From: JAIRTY01 sp050257395
Lineage (GTDB): Bacteria; Actinomycetota; Actinomycetes; Streptosporangiales; Streptosporangiaceae
DNA: 64,000 nt
Reading direction: 5' to 3'
Assembly (NCBI GenBank): GCA_050257395.1
Contig: JBLMWU010000021.1
Location: 3,325-67,324, forward strand
Below are positions 8,831-17,301 of the stretch, piece after piece (the first letter of the stretch is position 1; each line of letters starts with the position of its first letter). Both the position numbers and the translations under genes were made by a program. The notes beneath the pieces are model-generated. The model saw only the letters and a program-made list of their open reading frames with translations. It did no database searches and was not told where the DNA came from.

Positions 8831-9840
8831 GCGGCCCGCGGGTCATCACCTTCCGGCCGGAGGCCGGCCAGTACGCCTGGACGTTCGGCGGCGCCGCGCC
8901 GGTGCTGCGCGTGCAGCCGCCCGCCATCCTCGAGCTGTTCACCGAGGACTGCTTCGCCGGGCGGGTCCGCGGCGAGAACGACCTGGTGTCGGAGGTCTGC
9001 GAGTTCCCCTACCTGAACCCGCAGACCGGCCCCTTCTACATCGAGGGCGCCGAGCCGGGCGACACCCTGGCCGTCCACTTCATCTCCATCGAGCCGGCCC
9101 GGGACTGGGGCGCCTCGACCACGGTGCCGCTGTTCGGCGCGCTGAGCGCCACCCACGCCACCGCGCTGCTGCACGACCCGCTGCCGGAGCTGGTGTGGAT
9201 GTACCAGTTCGACCGGGCCGCCCGCACCTGCCGCTTCACCGCCCGCAAGAGCGACTTCAGCGTGGACCTGCCGATGAACCCGATGCACGGCACGGTCGGC
9301 GTCGCGCCCGCCAACCTGGAGGTGCGCAGCGCGCTGGTGCCGGACGCGTTCGGCGGCAACATGGACACCCCGGAGATGCGCGCGGGCGTCACCTGCTACC
9401 TGGGCGTGAACGTGGAAGGCGCGCTGTTCTCCCTCGGCGACGGGCACGCCCGCCAGGGCGAGGGCGAGACCTGCGGGGTGGCGGTCGAGTGCGCCATGAA
9501 CACCGTGCTCGCGGTCGACCTGATCAAGGGCGTGCCGTGCCCGTGGCCGCGGCTGGAGTCCGCCAGCCACATCATGTCCACCGGCTCGGCCCGGCCGCTG
9601 GAGGACGCGTTCCGGATCGCCCAGGTCGACCTGGTGGAGTGGCTCGGCTCGGACTACGGGCTCGACCCGCTGGACGCCTACCAGCTGATCACGCAGGTGG
9701 TGGAGTCGCCGCTGGCCAACGTGTGCGACCCGAACTACACCAGCGTGGCCAAGCTGCCCAAGCAGTACCTGCCGCGGGCGACGGCGATGAACGACGCCCA
9801 TACATGGCTGGCCGCGCTGGCCGCCCAGTACCAGGGCTGA
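8827..9840 (+). CDS. acetamidase/formamidase family protein
   Basis: A 337-residue member of the FmdA/AmdA family, which hydrolyses short amides such as formamide to ammonia and the acid. Family signatures include GPFYIEGAEPGDTLAV near the N-terminus, NPMHGTVGVAP, FGGNMDTPEMRAG, and GDGHARQGEGETCG followed by VAVECAM. Length is close to normal for the single-domain family. The gene starts within the end of the permease gene, so transport and hydrolysis of a nitrogen source are probably made together. No AmiR- or FmdB-type regulator is seen nearby. Confidence 0.92.
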   Translation: MSGPRVITFRPEAGQYAWTFGGAAPVLRVQPPAILELFTEDCFAGRVRGENDLVSEVCEFPYLNPQTGPFYIEGAEPGDTLAVHFISIEPARDWGASTTVPLFGALSATHATALLHDPLPELVWMYQFDRAARTCRFTARKSDFSVDLPMNPMHGTVGVAPANLEVRSALVPDAFGGNMDTPEMRAGVTCYLGVNVEGALFSLGDGHARQGEGETCGVAVECAMNTVLAVDLIKGVPCPWPRLESASHIMSTGSARPLEDAFRIAQVDLVEWLGSDYGLDPLDAYQLITQVVESPLANVCDPNYTSVAKLPKQYLPRATAMNDAHTWLAALAAQYQG

Positions 9841-9859
9841 CCGCCGGGGGCCGCGCCGG

Positions 9860-10846
9860 TCAGCGCTCGCTGTCCAGCGCGGCCATCTGGTGCTCGTCGT
9901 ACCGGTCGCCTGCCACCGCCGTCGGCGGCACCGCGGCCTCCAGCGCCGCGGTCTCCTCCGCGGTGAGGGTGAGATCGAGCGCGGCGATCGCCTCGGCCAG
10001 CCGCTCCCGCCGCTTGGTGCCGATCAGCGGGATGATCCCGCGGCCGCGGGAGGCCACCCAGGCGATGGCGAGCTGGGCGGCGGTGACGCCCCGCTCCCCG
10101 GCGATCGCCTCCACCGCGGCGAGCAGCTCGCGGTTGCGGGCAAGGTTCTCGCCGCGGAAGCGGGGGAACCGGGTGCGCGGGTCGGCCGTGCCGACCGCGG
10201 CGGTGTCGCTGCTGAGCAGGCCGCGGGACAGGATGCCGTAAACGGTCACGCCGATGCCGAGCTCCTCGCAGGCCGGCAGGATGGCGGCCTCGATGCCCCG
10301 GCTCATCAGCGAGTACTCGATCTGCAGGCCGGTGATGGGGTGGATGGCGTGGGCCCGCCGGATGGTCTCCACGCCCATCTCCGACAGCCCCGCGTACCGC
10401 ACGTATCCGGCCTGGATCAGCTCGCTGATCGCGCCGACGGTCTCCTCGATGGGCACGTCCGGGTCCAGCCGGGCGGGCTGGTACAGGTCCACGTAGTCGG
10501 TGCCGAGCCGCTGCAGCGAGTAGGACAGGGCGGTCTTGACCGCCGCCGGGCTGGCGTCGTAGCCGATGAACCCGCCCGCCGGGTCCCGCTGCGCGCCGAA
10601 CTTGACCTGGATGAACACGCTGTCCCTGGGCACCCCGTCCAGCGCGCGGGCCAGCAGCATCTCGTTGTGGCCCATGCCGTAGAAGTCGCCGGTGTCCAGC
10701 AGGGTGATGCCCGCGTCCAGGGCGGTGCGGATGGTGGCGATGCTCTCCGCGTCGTCGGCGGGCCCGTAGGTGCCGGACATGGCCATCAGGCCCAGCCCGG
10801 CCCGGGATACCCGGGGGCCGCCCCGTCCCAGCGTGGTGGTGTCCAC
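9860..10846 (-). CDS. aldo/keto reductase
   Basis: A 328-residue NADPH-dependent oxidoreductase with a TIM-barrel fold. It starts with GTG at 10846 after AAGGAGAGG. The usual catalytic residues are visible as Asp51 (LLDTGDFYG), Tyr56 and Lys82 (FIQVKFG). The fourth position, normally His in a 'DLYQxHR' motif, is Pro here (DLYQPARLDP), as in a known subgroup. The C-terminal cofactor site includes GIIPLIGTKRRERLAE. It is convergent with the formamidase gene and does not look part of that operon. Substrate unknown. Confidence 0.92.
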   Translation of the reverse strand: MDTTTLGRGGPRVSRAGLGLMAMSGTYGPADDAESIATIRTALDAGITLLDTGDFYGMGHNEMLLARALDGVPRDSVFIQVKFGAQRDPAGGFIGYDASPAAVKTALSYSLQRLGTDYVDLYQPARLDPDVPIEETVGAISELIQAGYVRYAGLSEMGVETIRRAHAIHPITGLQIEYSLMSRGIEAAILPACEELGIGVTVYGILSRGLLSSDTAAVGTADPRTRFPRFRGENLARNRELLAAVEAIAGERGVTAAQLAIAWVASRGRGIIPLIGTKRRERLAEAIAALDLTLTAEETAALEAAVPPTAVAGDRYDEHQMAALDSER

Positions 10847-10920
10847 CGTGTCCCTCTCCTTCCGCCGTTACCCGCCGTGCCGCTGCCCGCCGTGCCGCCG
10901 GGAGCGCCTTTCCGGGCTGG

Positions 10921-11820
10921 TCATTTCCACACGCCGGTCACCGGGGTCGCGGTGGCCGCGGCCCCGTCGTGCGGCAGCCGGTAGGCGTCCTCGATGGTGC
11001 GCAGCACCCCGAAGTGCGTCAGCGGCTGCGGGTACCGGCCCGGCTTCACGTGCTGGCCAGCGAAGATGGTGACGATGTGGTTGTCGCCGCTGCCTTCGTC
11101 CCAGGTGAGGATCAGCAGGCTGTCGTGGGTCATCGCCCATCGCGCGTAGCCGCCGATGTGGGTGCGCAGCCAGGCGTCCCCGGTGGCGACCCCGCAGTCG
11201 TGCATGTCGTGGCACAGGTCCGGGATCACGAACGACACGGTGGGCAGGCGGGCGTACCCGCCCGCCCCGAACGCGGCGTATTGCCTGCTGAGCGGCCTGG
11301 GCACGCTGGGGAAGTTCACCCACGGCACGTGTTTGCGGGCGTATTCGCCCGCCCCGCACAGCACCGACCCGGTCACCGGCAGGCCCTCGGAGTAGCCCGC
11401 GAACGTGCGGTGCGCGGTGATCAGGCCGGTGGCGAGGTTGGGCCCGGACAGGGTGTTGGGGCAGCTGTCGTCGGTGATCCCGTGGTCGCTGCCGGAGAAC
11501 AGGTCCAGGTAGTTCGGCTGGCTGGGGTGCGTGATCGCGTAAGAGTGCGTGAACAGCGCGCCCTGGCGGGCCAGCCGGTTGATGTACGGCGCCTCGCTGC
11601 TGCCGATGATGTCGGGGTAGGAGTGGTTCTCCATGACCACCACCACGGTGTGGGCGGGGGCCGGGATCCGGCCCACCCGGGCCCCGGGCGAGCGGGGGGC
11701 GGTGGCTCCGGTGGCCGGGCCGCTCCCGGCAGGGCCGGGCTGGCCGCCCGCCCCGCAGGCGGCCAGGGCCGCCAGCGCCAGGGCGGCGAGAGCCGTGGGC
11801 AGCAGGGTCAGGGGTCGCAC
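10921..11820 (-). CDS. lipoprotein, phosphoesterase (acid phosphatase/phospholipase C-like) family
   Basis: A 299-residue exported protein. The N-terminus is a lipoprotein signal peptide, TLLPTALAALALAALAAC, with the lipobox Cys at residue 22, followed by a Gly/Pro/Ala linker. The catalytic domain begins HTVVVVMENHSYPDIIGS, in which Glu-Asn coordinate metal in the phosphoesterase family, and continues with THPSQPNYLDLFSG and ILTWDEGSGDNHIVTIFAG, carrying the Asp and His metal ligands. It should hydrolyse phosphate esters outside the membrane. Start GTG at 11820. Whether it acts on phospholipids or small phosphomonoesters cannot be told. Confidence 0.88.
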   Translation of the reverse strand: MRPLTLLPTALAALALAALAACGAGGQPGPAGSGPATGATAPRSPGARVGRIPAPAHTVVVVMENHSYPDIIGSSEAPYINRLARQGALFTHSYAITHPSQPNYLDLFSGSDHGITDDSCPNTLSGPNLATGLITAHRTFAGYSEGLPVTGSVLCGAGEYARKHVPWVNFPSVPRPLSRQYAAFGAGGYARLPTVSFVIPDLCHDMHDCGVATGDAWLRTHIGGYARWAMTHDSLLILTWDEGSGDNHIVTIFAGQHVKPGRYPQPLTHFGVLRTIEDAYRLPHDGAAATATPVTGVWK

Positions 11821-12022
11821 GTGAGCACACTAGCGGTCCGCCGCGGTGGGGCGGCCGCGCCTGCGCCGGGCCGGGAGCGGCCGCCGCGCCGGGCCGGGGC
11901 GGGGGTGCGGGCCCCGGCGGTGCGGCGTGCCGTCAGCCGGCCGTCCTGCGGGCAGCGTCCAGCCTCCGGCGGCCCTCACGCCGGATCTGCTGGCCGCTGC
12001 CGGTCATCCAGCTAGCCCCGGG

Positions 12023-12322
12023 TCAGGCCGCGCACTCCCGGCAGATCGGATGACCGTTCTTGTCGTCGGCAAGCTGGCTGCGGTGATGAACGAGGAAGCA
12101 CCGTGAGCAGGTGAACTCGTCCGCCTGCCGCGGTATCACCCGGAAAGACAGCTCCTCGTTGGACAGGTCAGCACCGGGCAGCTCCAGCGACTCAGCGACG
12201 TCATCGGGGTCGATGTCGATCGCCGTCGATGACTTGTCCATCCGGCGCGCCTGCAGCTCCTGCAGGCTGTCTTCGGTGAGCTCCTCATCGTTCTTACGCG
12301 GGCTGTCGTAGTCCGTCGCCAT
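12023..12322 (-). CDS. DUF4193 family protein
   Basis: A 99-residue acidic protein beginning MATDYDSPRKNDEE, diagnostic for DUF4193, found throughout Actinomycetota. It ends in a zinc-finger-like module with CSRC and CREC pairs separated by about 20 residues, close to the RbpA-like arrangement. Its function is unknown; the conserved Cys pairs suggest a bound metal. It is divergent from the pseudokinase gene at 12611, and the 288-bp gap between them must hold both promoters. No operon partner is seen downstream. Confidence 0.93.
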   Translation of the reverse strand: MATDYDSPRKNDEELTEDSLQELQARRMDKSSTAIDIDPDDVAESLELPGADLSNEELSFRVIPRQADEFTCSRCFLVHHRSQLADDKNGHPICRECAA

Positions 12323-12610
12323 CTGGGTCCTGCACCCCCTCCGTGGTTAAGCATTGCTGCGCGGGATGTAACGCTTCGCAGCCCTCAGTTGTGCCCGATT
12401 CCGGCGGGGAATTCTGTCACGCCCCCGACCGGGCACACGTAAGGTACCCCCACACCGCCCCATGTCCCGCCCGCCACGCGGACACAGCGGGTCAAGGCGC
12501 GTCCGCCACCCTGGGGAACTTCCCCCGATGCCCGCCGTCAACCTGCGAATAGTGCGTATGGTACGAACCGCACAACACTCACCCCTCCCCGCGGGACGAG
12601 CGAGAAAAAC

Positions 12611-13978
12611 ATGCCCACCGTCGTGCCCTTGCGCTCAGGCGACCCCCGCCGGGTGGGACGCTACCGGCTCACCGGGCGTCTCCAGGGACTCCCCGGCGCC
12701 GGCGGCAGCCCCGACGCCTTCCTGGGCCGGGCAATAGAGGGTGAGCGGGTGGCGATCACCCTGGTGGGCCGGGAACGGGCAGCGGACGGGGCCGCCCGGG
12801 ACCGGTTCACCGCCGAGGCCAGGGCGGCCCGCCGGGTCGACCCGTTCTGCGTGACCAGGATCGTGGACGCCGGGCTGGACGGCGGCGAGCCCTACCTGGT
12901 CAGCGAGTACGTGCCGGGCGCCTCCCTCGCCGAGATCTGCGCCGGGGAGGGCCCGCTGACCGGTGCGCCGCTGATGGCGCTGGCCATCGGCACCGCCACC
13001 GGGCTGGCCGCGATCCATCAGGCGAGCCTGGTGCACGGCGCGTTCGGCCCCGATCACGTGGTGCTGGGCAGCGACGGCCCGCGGGTGGTGGATTTCAGCA
13101 TCACGCCGCCGTACGGGGCGGCCACCCCCGCCGCCGACATGACCGCCTGGGCGCTGGCCGTGCTGTACGCGGCGATCGGCCGCCCGTCAGTGGGGCCGCA
13201 GGACCTGGCGGCGCTGCCGGAGCCGCTGCGGCCCGTGGTGGCGGCCTGCCTGGCCCCGGATCCGGCCGCCCGCCCCACCGCCCGGGCGGTGCTCACCCGG
13301 CTGCTCAACCGCGAGGACCCCTCCGCGGGCCTGCTCGCCGAGGGCACCCGGCGGGCCCGCAGCGCCGCCCGGGACACGCCCCGCACCGGGCCGCGGCGGG
13401 CGGCCACCCGGGCGGCCCGGGCCCCCGGCAACCGCGGCGCGGGCCGGGCGGCCCGCCAGCCCCGGTCCCGGGCGGTGGTCTGGGGGATGGCCTGCGTGGC
13501 GTGCCTGGCGGCCATCGCCGGGGCGGGCTGGTTCATCTCGGCGCATCCGGGCGCGCCCCGGGCGGGCCTGGACAGCGCGTCCCGCCCGGCCGCCGGCACC
13601 CGCCCGGTGACCGTCCCGGCCGCGCTGGCGGGCACCTGGGCGGGGCAGGTGCACCAGACGGCCCCGGTGCTGGCGGTGACGGTGCGGATCACAATGGCGC
13701 CCGGCGCCCGCGGGGGGACCATCGGCTACCCGGCGCTGGGCTGCTCCGGCGTGCTCCGGGCGGTCTCCGGGCAGGGCGGCACGCTGACCCTGAGCCAGCG
13801 CATCACCCAGGGACGGCAGAACTGCCAGGACGGGGTGGTCACCCTGACCGCGCAGGGCGGGCAGCTGTCGTTCAGCTTCCGCCGGCCGGGCGGGCCGAGC
13901 CCGGCCGGGGTGCTGGCCCGGGTCGCCCCGTCCGCGCCGCCGGCTGCCCCGGCCTCGCCGTCACCGTCGCCCTCCTGA
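12611..13978 (+). CDS. membrane-anchored Ser/Thr kinase-like protein, predicted pseudokinase
   Basis: A 455-residue protein with a kinase-like domain at about 15-235, a basic Ala/Arg linker, one membrane helix at about 288-309 and an external domain of about 130 residues ending in a Pro/Ser tail. The kinase fold is clear (YLVSEYVPGASLAEI; a RPTARAVLTRLL end), but catalytic positions are replaced: the VAIK lysine is Thr50, the HRD motif reads H142-G-A, the following Asn is His149, and DFG reads DFS at 161-163. The Gly-rich loop is also degenerate. It is probably catalytically dead and may sense or scaffold. The external domain (GTWAGQVHQ, VTVRITM, GGTIGYPALGCSGVL) resembles a small beta-barrel seen after actinobacterial kinases. 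Confidence 0.85.
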   Translation: MPTVVPLRSGDPRRVGRYRLTGRLQGLPGAGGSPDAFLGRAIEGERVAITLVGRERAADGAARDRFTAEARAARRVDPFCVTRIVDAGLDGGEPYLVSEYVPGASLAEICAGEGPLTGAPLMALAIGTATGLAAIHQASLVHGAFGPDHVVLGSDGPRVVDFSITPPYGAATPAADMTAWALAVLYAAIGRPSVGPQDLAALPEPLRPVVAACLAPDPAARPTARAVLTRLLNREDPSAGLLAEGTRRARSAARDTPRTGPRRAATRAARAPGNRGAGRAARQPRSRAVVWGMACVACLAAIAGAGWFISAHPGAPRAGLDSASRPAAGTRPVTVPAALAGTWAGQVHQTAPVLAVTVRITMAPGARGGTIGYPALGCSGVLRAVSGQGGTLTLSQRITQGRQNCQDGVVTLTAQGGQLSFSFRRPGGPSPAGVLARVAPSAPPAAPASPSPSPS

Positions 13979-14030
13979 CCGGCTCAGGGGACGCCCGCGG
14001 CCCGGCTCCCAGGCGGCGCCCCGGACCGGC

Positions 14031-14873
14031 TCAGGGGGCGTCCCGCTCCGGGTCCAGGCCCGCCAGCAGCGCGTGCAGCTCGCTGAACAGCCCGGGCTCG
14101 GCGGCGATGACCAGCTCCGGGTTGGCCGGCCTGCCCGCCAGGCCGGCCACCCGGGCACCAGCCTCGGTGGCGACCAGCCCGCCCGCGGCGTAGTCCCAGT
14201 AGTTGACCCCGCGCTCGTAGTAGGCGTCCACCCGGCCCGCGGCCAGCGAGCACAGGTCCACCGCGCAGGACCCGCCGCGGCGGATGTCGCGCACCCGCGG
14301 CAGCACCGCCGCCACCACCTCGCCCTGCACCTGCCGCCGCCCGGCGGCGTACCCGAACCCCGTCGCCACCAGCGCCCGGGCCAGCGGCACGCCGGTGTTG
14401 GCACGCAGCCGGACCGGCCCGGCCCCCCCGGCCCGCAGCCAGCCGCCGCCGCCGCGGACCGCGGTGAACACCTCGCCGCGGGCGGGCACGCTGACCACCC
14501 CGGCCACCACCGTCCCGGACACCTCGGCGGCGATGCTGACCGCCCAGTCCGGCAGCCCGTACAGGTAGTTGACCGTGCCGTCGAGCGGGTCGACGATCCA
14601 GCGGACCCGGCCGTGGCCGGACTCCCCGCCCTCCTCGCCGAGGACCGCGTCGCCGGGCCGGCCCGCCAGCAGCCGGTCCGTGATCAGCTGCTCCGCGGCC
14701 CGGTCCATCGCGGTGACCACGTCGGTCGGGGACGACTTGGTGTCCGCCACCTCGGGCCGCCCGGCCGGGCCGGCCGGGCGCTCGCGCAGCAGCATCCGGC
14801 CCGCTTCCGCGGCCACCCCGGCCGCCAGGGTGAGCAGTTCCCCCGCCTCGGCGTCCGTCTCCGCCGCCGTCAT
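14031..14873 (-). CDS. inositol monophosphatase family protein
   Basis: A 280-residue Mg-dependent phosphatase of the inositol-monophosphatase/SuhB family. Motifs are VLGEEGGE (metal-binding Glu), WIVDPLDGTVNYLYGLP (metal ligands and catalytic Thr region) and YYERGVNYWDYAAGGLVA (final Asp). The ATG at 14873 overlaps the stop of the ferrochelatase gene (ATGA), so the two are coupled. In actinomycetes this position beside ferrochelatase is common. Likely substrates are inositol phosphate or a related sugar phosphate; the exact one cannot be read from sequence. Confidence 0.93.
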   Translation of the reverse strand: MTAAETDAEAGELLTLAAGVAAEAGRMLLRERPAGPAGRPEVADTKSSPTDVVTAMDRAAEQLITDRLLAGRPGDAVLGEEGGESGHGRVRWIVDPLDGTVNYLYGLPDWAVSIAAEVSGTVVAGVVSVPARGEVFTAVRGGGGWLRAGGAGPVRLRANTGVPLARALVATGFGYAAGRRQVQGEVVAAVLPRVRDIRRGGSCAVDLCSLAAGRVDAYYERGVNYWDYAAGGLVATEAGARVAGLAGRPANPELVIAAEPGLFSELHALLAGLDPERDAP

Positions 14874-15937
14874 GCCGCGCCGCCGGGGGCGGCGGGGCGG
14901 GCCGGGCGGGCGGGGGGCGGGCAGCAGGAGCGCGGGCACTGGGCGGGGGCCGCGCCGAGGGTGCCGAGCGCCTGGCCGGGACGCCCGCTGATCCGCTCCC
15001 GCACCAGGTCGGCGATCATGGTGGCGAACCGCGGGTCGGTGCCCGGCGTGGCGGCCCGGGCCAGCGGCAGGCCCAGCTCCCCGGCGAGCTCCGCCGCTTC
15101 GGTGTCCAGGTCGTAGACGACCTCCAGGTGGTCGGACACGAAGCCGACCGGCACCAGCACCGCGCCGGGCGCCCCGCTGGCGGCCAGGCTGGTGAGGTGA
15201 TCGCCCACGTCCGGCTCCAGCCACGGCACCGACGGCGGGCCGCTGCGGCTCTGGTAGACCAGCCGCCAGGGCCGCTCGCGTCCCTCGGCGGCCTGCACCC
15301 GCTCCCGGATGAGCCGGGCCGCCTCGGTCAGCTGCGCCTCGTACAGCCCGCCGGCCGGGCCGCTCGCGGCGGCCATGGACACCGGCACGCTGTGCGCGGT
15401 GAAGACCAGGTGCGCGCCGCCGGCCGCGTCCGGCGGCAGCCGCCCGATGGCCGCGAGGGTGGCGTCGGCGAACGGCTCGATGAACCCGGGGTGGTTGAAG
15501 TAGTGCCGGATCTTGCCGATCTCCGGGGCGCCGGGCCCGGCCTGCGCGCGGGCCGCCTCGATGTCGCCGAGGTACTGGCGGCAGCTTGAATAGGACCCGT
15601 ACGCCGAGGTGACGAACGCGATGGCGCGGCGTACCCCGTCGGCGGCCATGGCGGCCACGGTGTCGGCCAGGTAGGGGTGCCAGTTGCGGTTCCCCCAGTA
15701 CAGGGGCAGGTCCAGGCCGGCCGCGGCGAACTCCTTGCCGGCCGCGGCGAGCAGGTCGCGGCACTGCTGGTTGATCGGGCTCACGCCGCCGAACGCGTGG
15801 TAGTGCCCGGCCACCTCGGCGAGCCTGGCGTCGGGGATCCCCCGGCCGCGGGTCACGTTGCGCAGGAACGGCAGCACGTCGCCGGGGCCCTCCGGGCCGC
15901 CGAAAGACACCAGCAGGAACGCGTCGTAGTCCGGCAT
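14870..15937 (-). CDS. hemH: coproporphyrin/protoporphyrin ferrochelatase
   Basis: This enzyme inserts ferrous iron into a porphyrin; in Actinomycetota the substrate is coproporphyrin III and the gene is also called cpfC. The protein has LLVSFGGPEGPGDVLPF at the N-terminus, GNRNWHPYLADTV, FTAHSVPVSM with the metal-binding His, and VGFVSDHLEVVYDLD with the conserved Glu. A Cys in YSSCRQYLG and a Cys-rich tail (QCPRSCCPP) are consistent with the [2Fe-2S] cluster of actinobacterial ferrochelatases. ATG at 15937 is preferred; GTG at 15955 is an in-frame alternative. It is coupled to the downstream phosphatase gene. No other haem genes are in the window. Confidence 0.93.
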   Translation of the reverse strand: MPDYDAFLLVSFGGPEGPGDVLPFLRNVTRGRGIPDARLAEVAGHYHAFGGVSPINQQCRDLLAAAGKEFAAAGLDLPLYWGNRNWHPYLADTVAAMAADGVRRAIAFVTSAYGSYSSCRQYLGDIEAARAQAGPGAPEIGKIRHYFNHPGFIEPFADATLAAIGRLPPDAAGGAHLVFTAHSVPVSMAAASGPAGGLYEAQLTEAARLIRERVQAAEGRERPWRLVYQSRSGPPSVPWLEPDVGDHLTSLAASGAPGAVLVPVGFVSDHLEVVYDLDTEAAELAGELGLPLARAATPGTDPRFATMIADLVRERISGRPGQALGTLGAAPAQCPRSCCPPPARPARPAAPGGAA

Positions 15938-16004
15938 GGTCCCATCAAACCGCACCCGGGCCGGTGCGCCCGCTGCGGCCAGCCGCGGCGCCGCGCCGCC
16001 CGGG

Positions 16005-17240
16005 TCAGCCGTACTGCAGGGCGTACTGGCGGGCGAGGGCGAGCACCTCGCGGACGTACCAGTCGGCGTGGTTGTAGGCGAAGATCGCGCTGTAGAGCCC
16101 GGCTGGGGTGGCCGCGCCGGACGCGCACAGGTACCTGGCCGCGGAGGGGACCGCGTCGTAGGGGTCCATCACGTTCGGCGGTCCCGCCTCCCCGAACGCG
16201 GTGATGCCCCACATCGCCCAGGTGGACGGCATGAACTGCATGGGGCCGAGCGCGCCCGCCGTGGAGGGGCCCATGTTGGCCCCGTCGCCGCTCTCGATCT
16301 GGCCGATCGCGGCCAGCACCGTCCAGGACATGCCGGGGCAGTACCGGGCGGCGGAGACCTTGAACAGGTCGAGGTAGGTGGCGGGCCGCCCGCTGGCGGC
16401 GGCCTGGTCCACCGGCAGCTGCTGCGGCCGGACGTTGGTGACCCTGCCGCCGTGCCCGGCCACCGCCCGCACCTCCCGCACGAGCGTGGTGATGTTCACG
16501 CCGGGCGCGCTGACCAGGGCCGCGACATTGTGGACCAGGCCGAGCCCGGCCGAGGCGCGGTTGCTGACGACCACGTCGATGCCGGCCACCCCGAACTGCC
16601 CGGAGCCGCCGAACGCCATGTCCTGCGCCGCCGCCCCGGACAGCCGGTACTGGCTGCCAGGCTGCAGGTGCAGGCGGTGGCGCAGGCTCTGGGAGGCCAC
16701 GAACTCCTGGGAGTCCAGCGCGGACCACAGGCGCGAGTCCGACGCGGTGCGCAGCGGCGTCCAGGACCGGAACTGCTGCGGGTCCACGCCGAGCACGTTG
16801 ACCGGCTGGCCGCCCGCGCGTATCCGCGCCCCGTCCACGGCCAGCACCCGGCGCACGCCGGTGAGCCTGCCGAGCCGGGCGACCTGGGCCGGGCTGAGGC
16901 CCTGCGGCTCGATGACGACCACGTCCGGCAGGATGATCTGGCTGAACGCGGTCTGGGCTGCCGCCTGGGCGGCGGCCGCGCGGGCCCCTGCTGCCCGGGC
17001 GCCGGCGGCCGCGGCGGCCGGCGCCTTCGGGGTGCCCGCGGGCGGCGGGGCGGTGCTGCCCTCCGGGTGCGGGCGCGACACGGCCGGGCCGATCGTCAGC
17101 AGCGCGGCGAGCGCGCTGTAGGCCAGCGGCCGGGTGGCCCGGGACGCGAGCCGCCGCAACGACGCCGGGACCGCCGGCCCGGCTTCCAGTGCGCGGGCGG
17201 CGGCTGGACGCGGCGCGCTGCGCCGCAGCAGGCGTCTCAT
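16005..17240 (-). CDS. secreted lytic murein transglycosylase (SLT domain)
   Basis: A 411-residue cell-wall enzyme from ATG at 17240. An N-terminal Arg-rich stretch and a hydrophobic segment (PLAYSALAALLTIGPAVS, about 37-55) form a signal or anchor, followed by an Ala-rich linker and an uncharacterised beta domain. The C-terminal catalytic module has AAIGQIESGDGANMGPST with the catalytic Glu, GALGPMQFMPSTWAMWG and AIFAYNHADWYVREVL, typical of MltB-like transglycosylases. It cleaves the glycan strand of peptidoglycan. The frame is open further upstream to 17540, but that part overlaps the divergent MFS gene. Confidence 0.9.
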   Translation of the reverse strand: MRRLLRRSAPRPAAARALEAGPAVPASLRRLASRATRPLAYSALAALLTIGPAVSRPHPEGSTAPPPAGTPKAPAAAAAGARAAGARAAAAQAAAQTAFSQIILPDVVVIEPQGLSPAQVARLGRLTGVRRVLAVDGARIRAGGQPVNVLGVDPQQFRSWTPLRTASDSRLWSALDSQEFVASQSLRHRLHLQPGSQYRLSGAAAQDMAFGGSGQFGVAGIDVVVSNRASAGLGLVHNVAALVSAPGVNITTLVREVRAVAGHGGRVTNVRPQQLPVDQAAASGRPATYLDLFKVSAARYCPGMSWTVLAAIGQIESGDGANMGPSTAGALGPMQFMPSTWAMWGITAFGEAGPPNVMDPYDAVPSAARYLCASGAATPAGLYSAIFAYNHADWYVREVLALARQYALQYG

Positions 17241-17301
17241 CGCGCGTCCACCATAACCGGCTGTTCCGGCACGCAGAAGGGCCCCCTCCCGGCGGCGGGA
17301 C

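Noticed and set aside
11831..12022. Possible tiny gene of about 24 codons on the minus strand after the DUF4193 gene
   Set aside because: Too short and basic to support without comparison, and no good ribosome site.
14031..15764. A single 577-codon frame apparently fusing a ferrochelatase-region protein with the inositol phosphatase
   Set aside because: Upstream of 14873 the frame is Arg/Pro noise lying over the ferrochelatase gene; the phosphatase has its own ATG overlapping the ferrochelatase stop.
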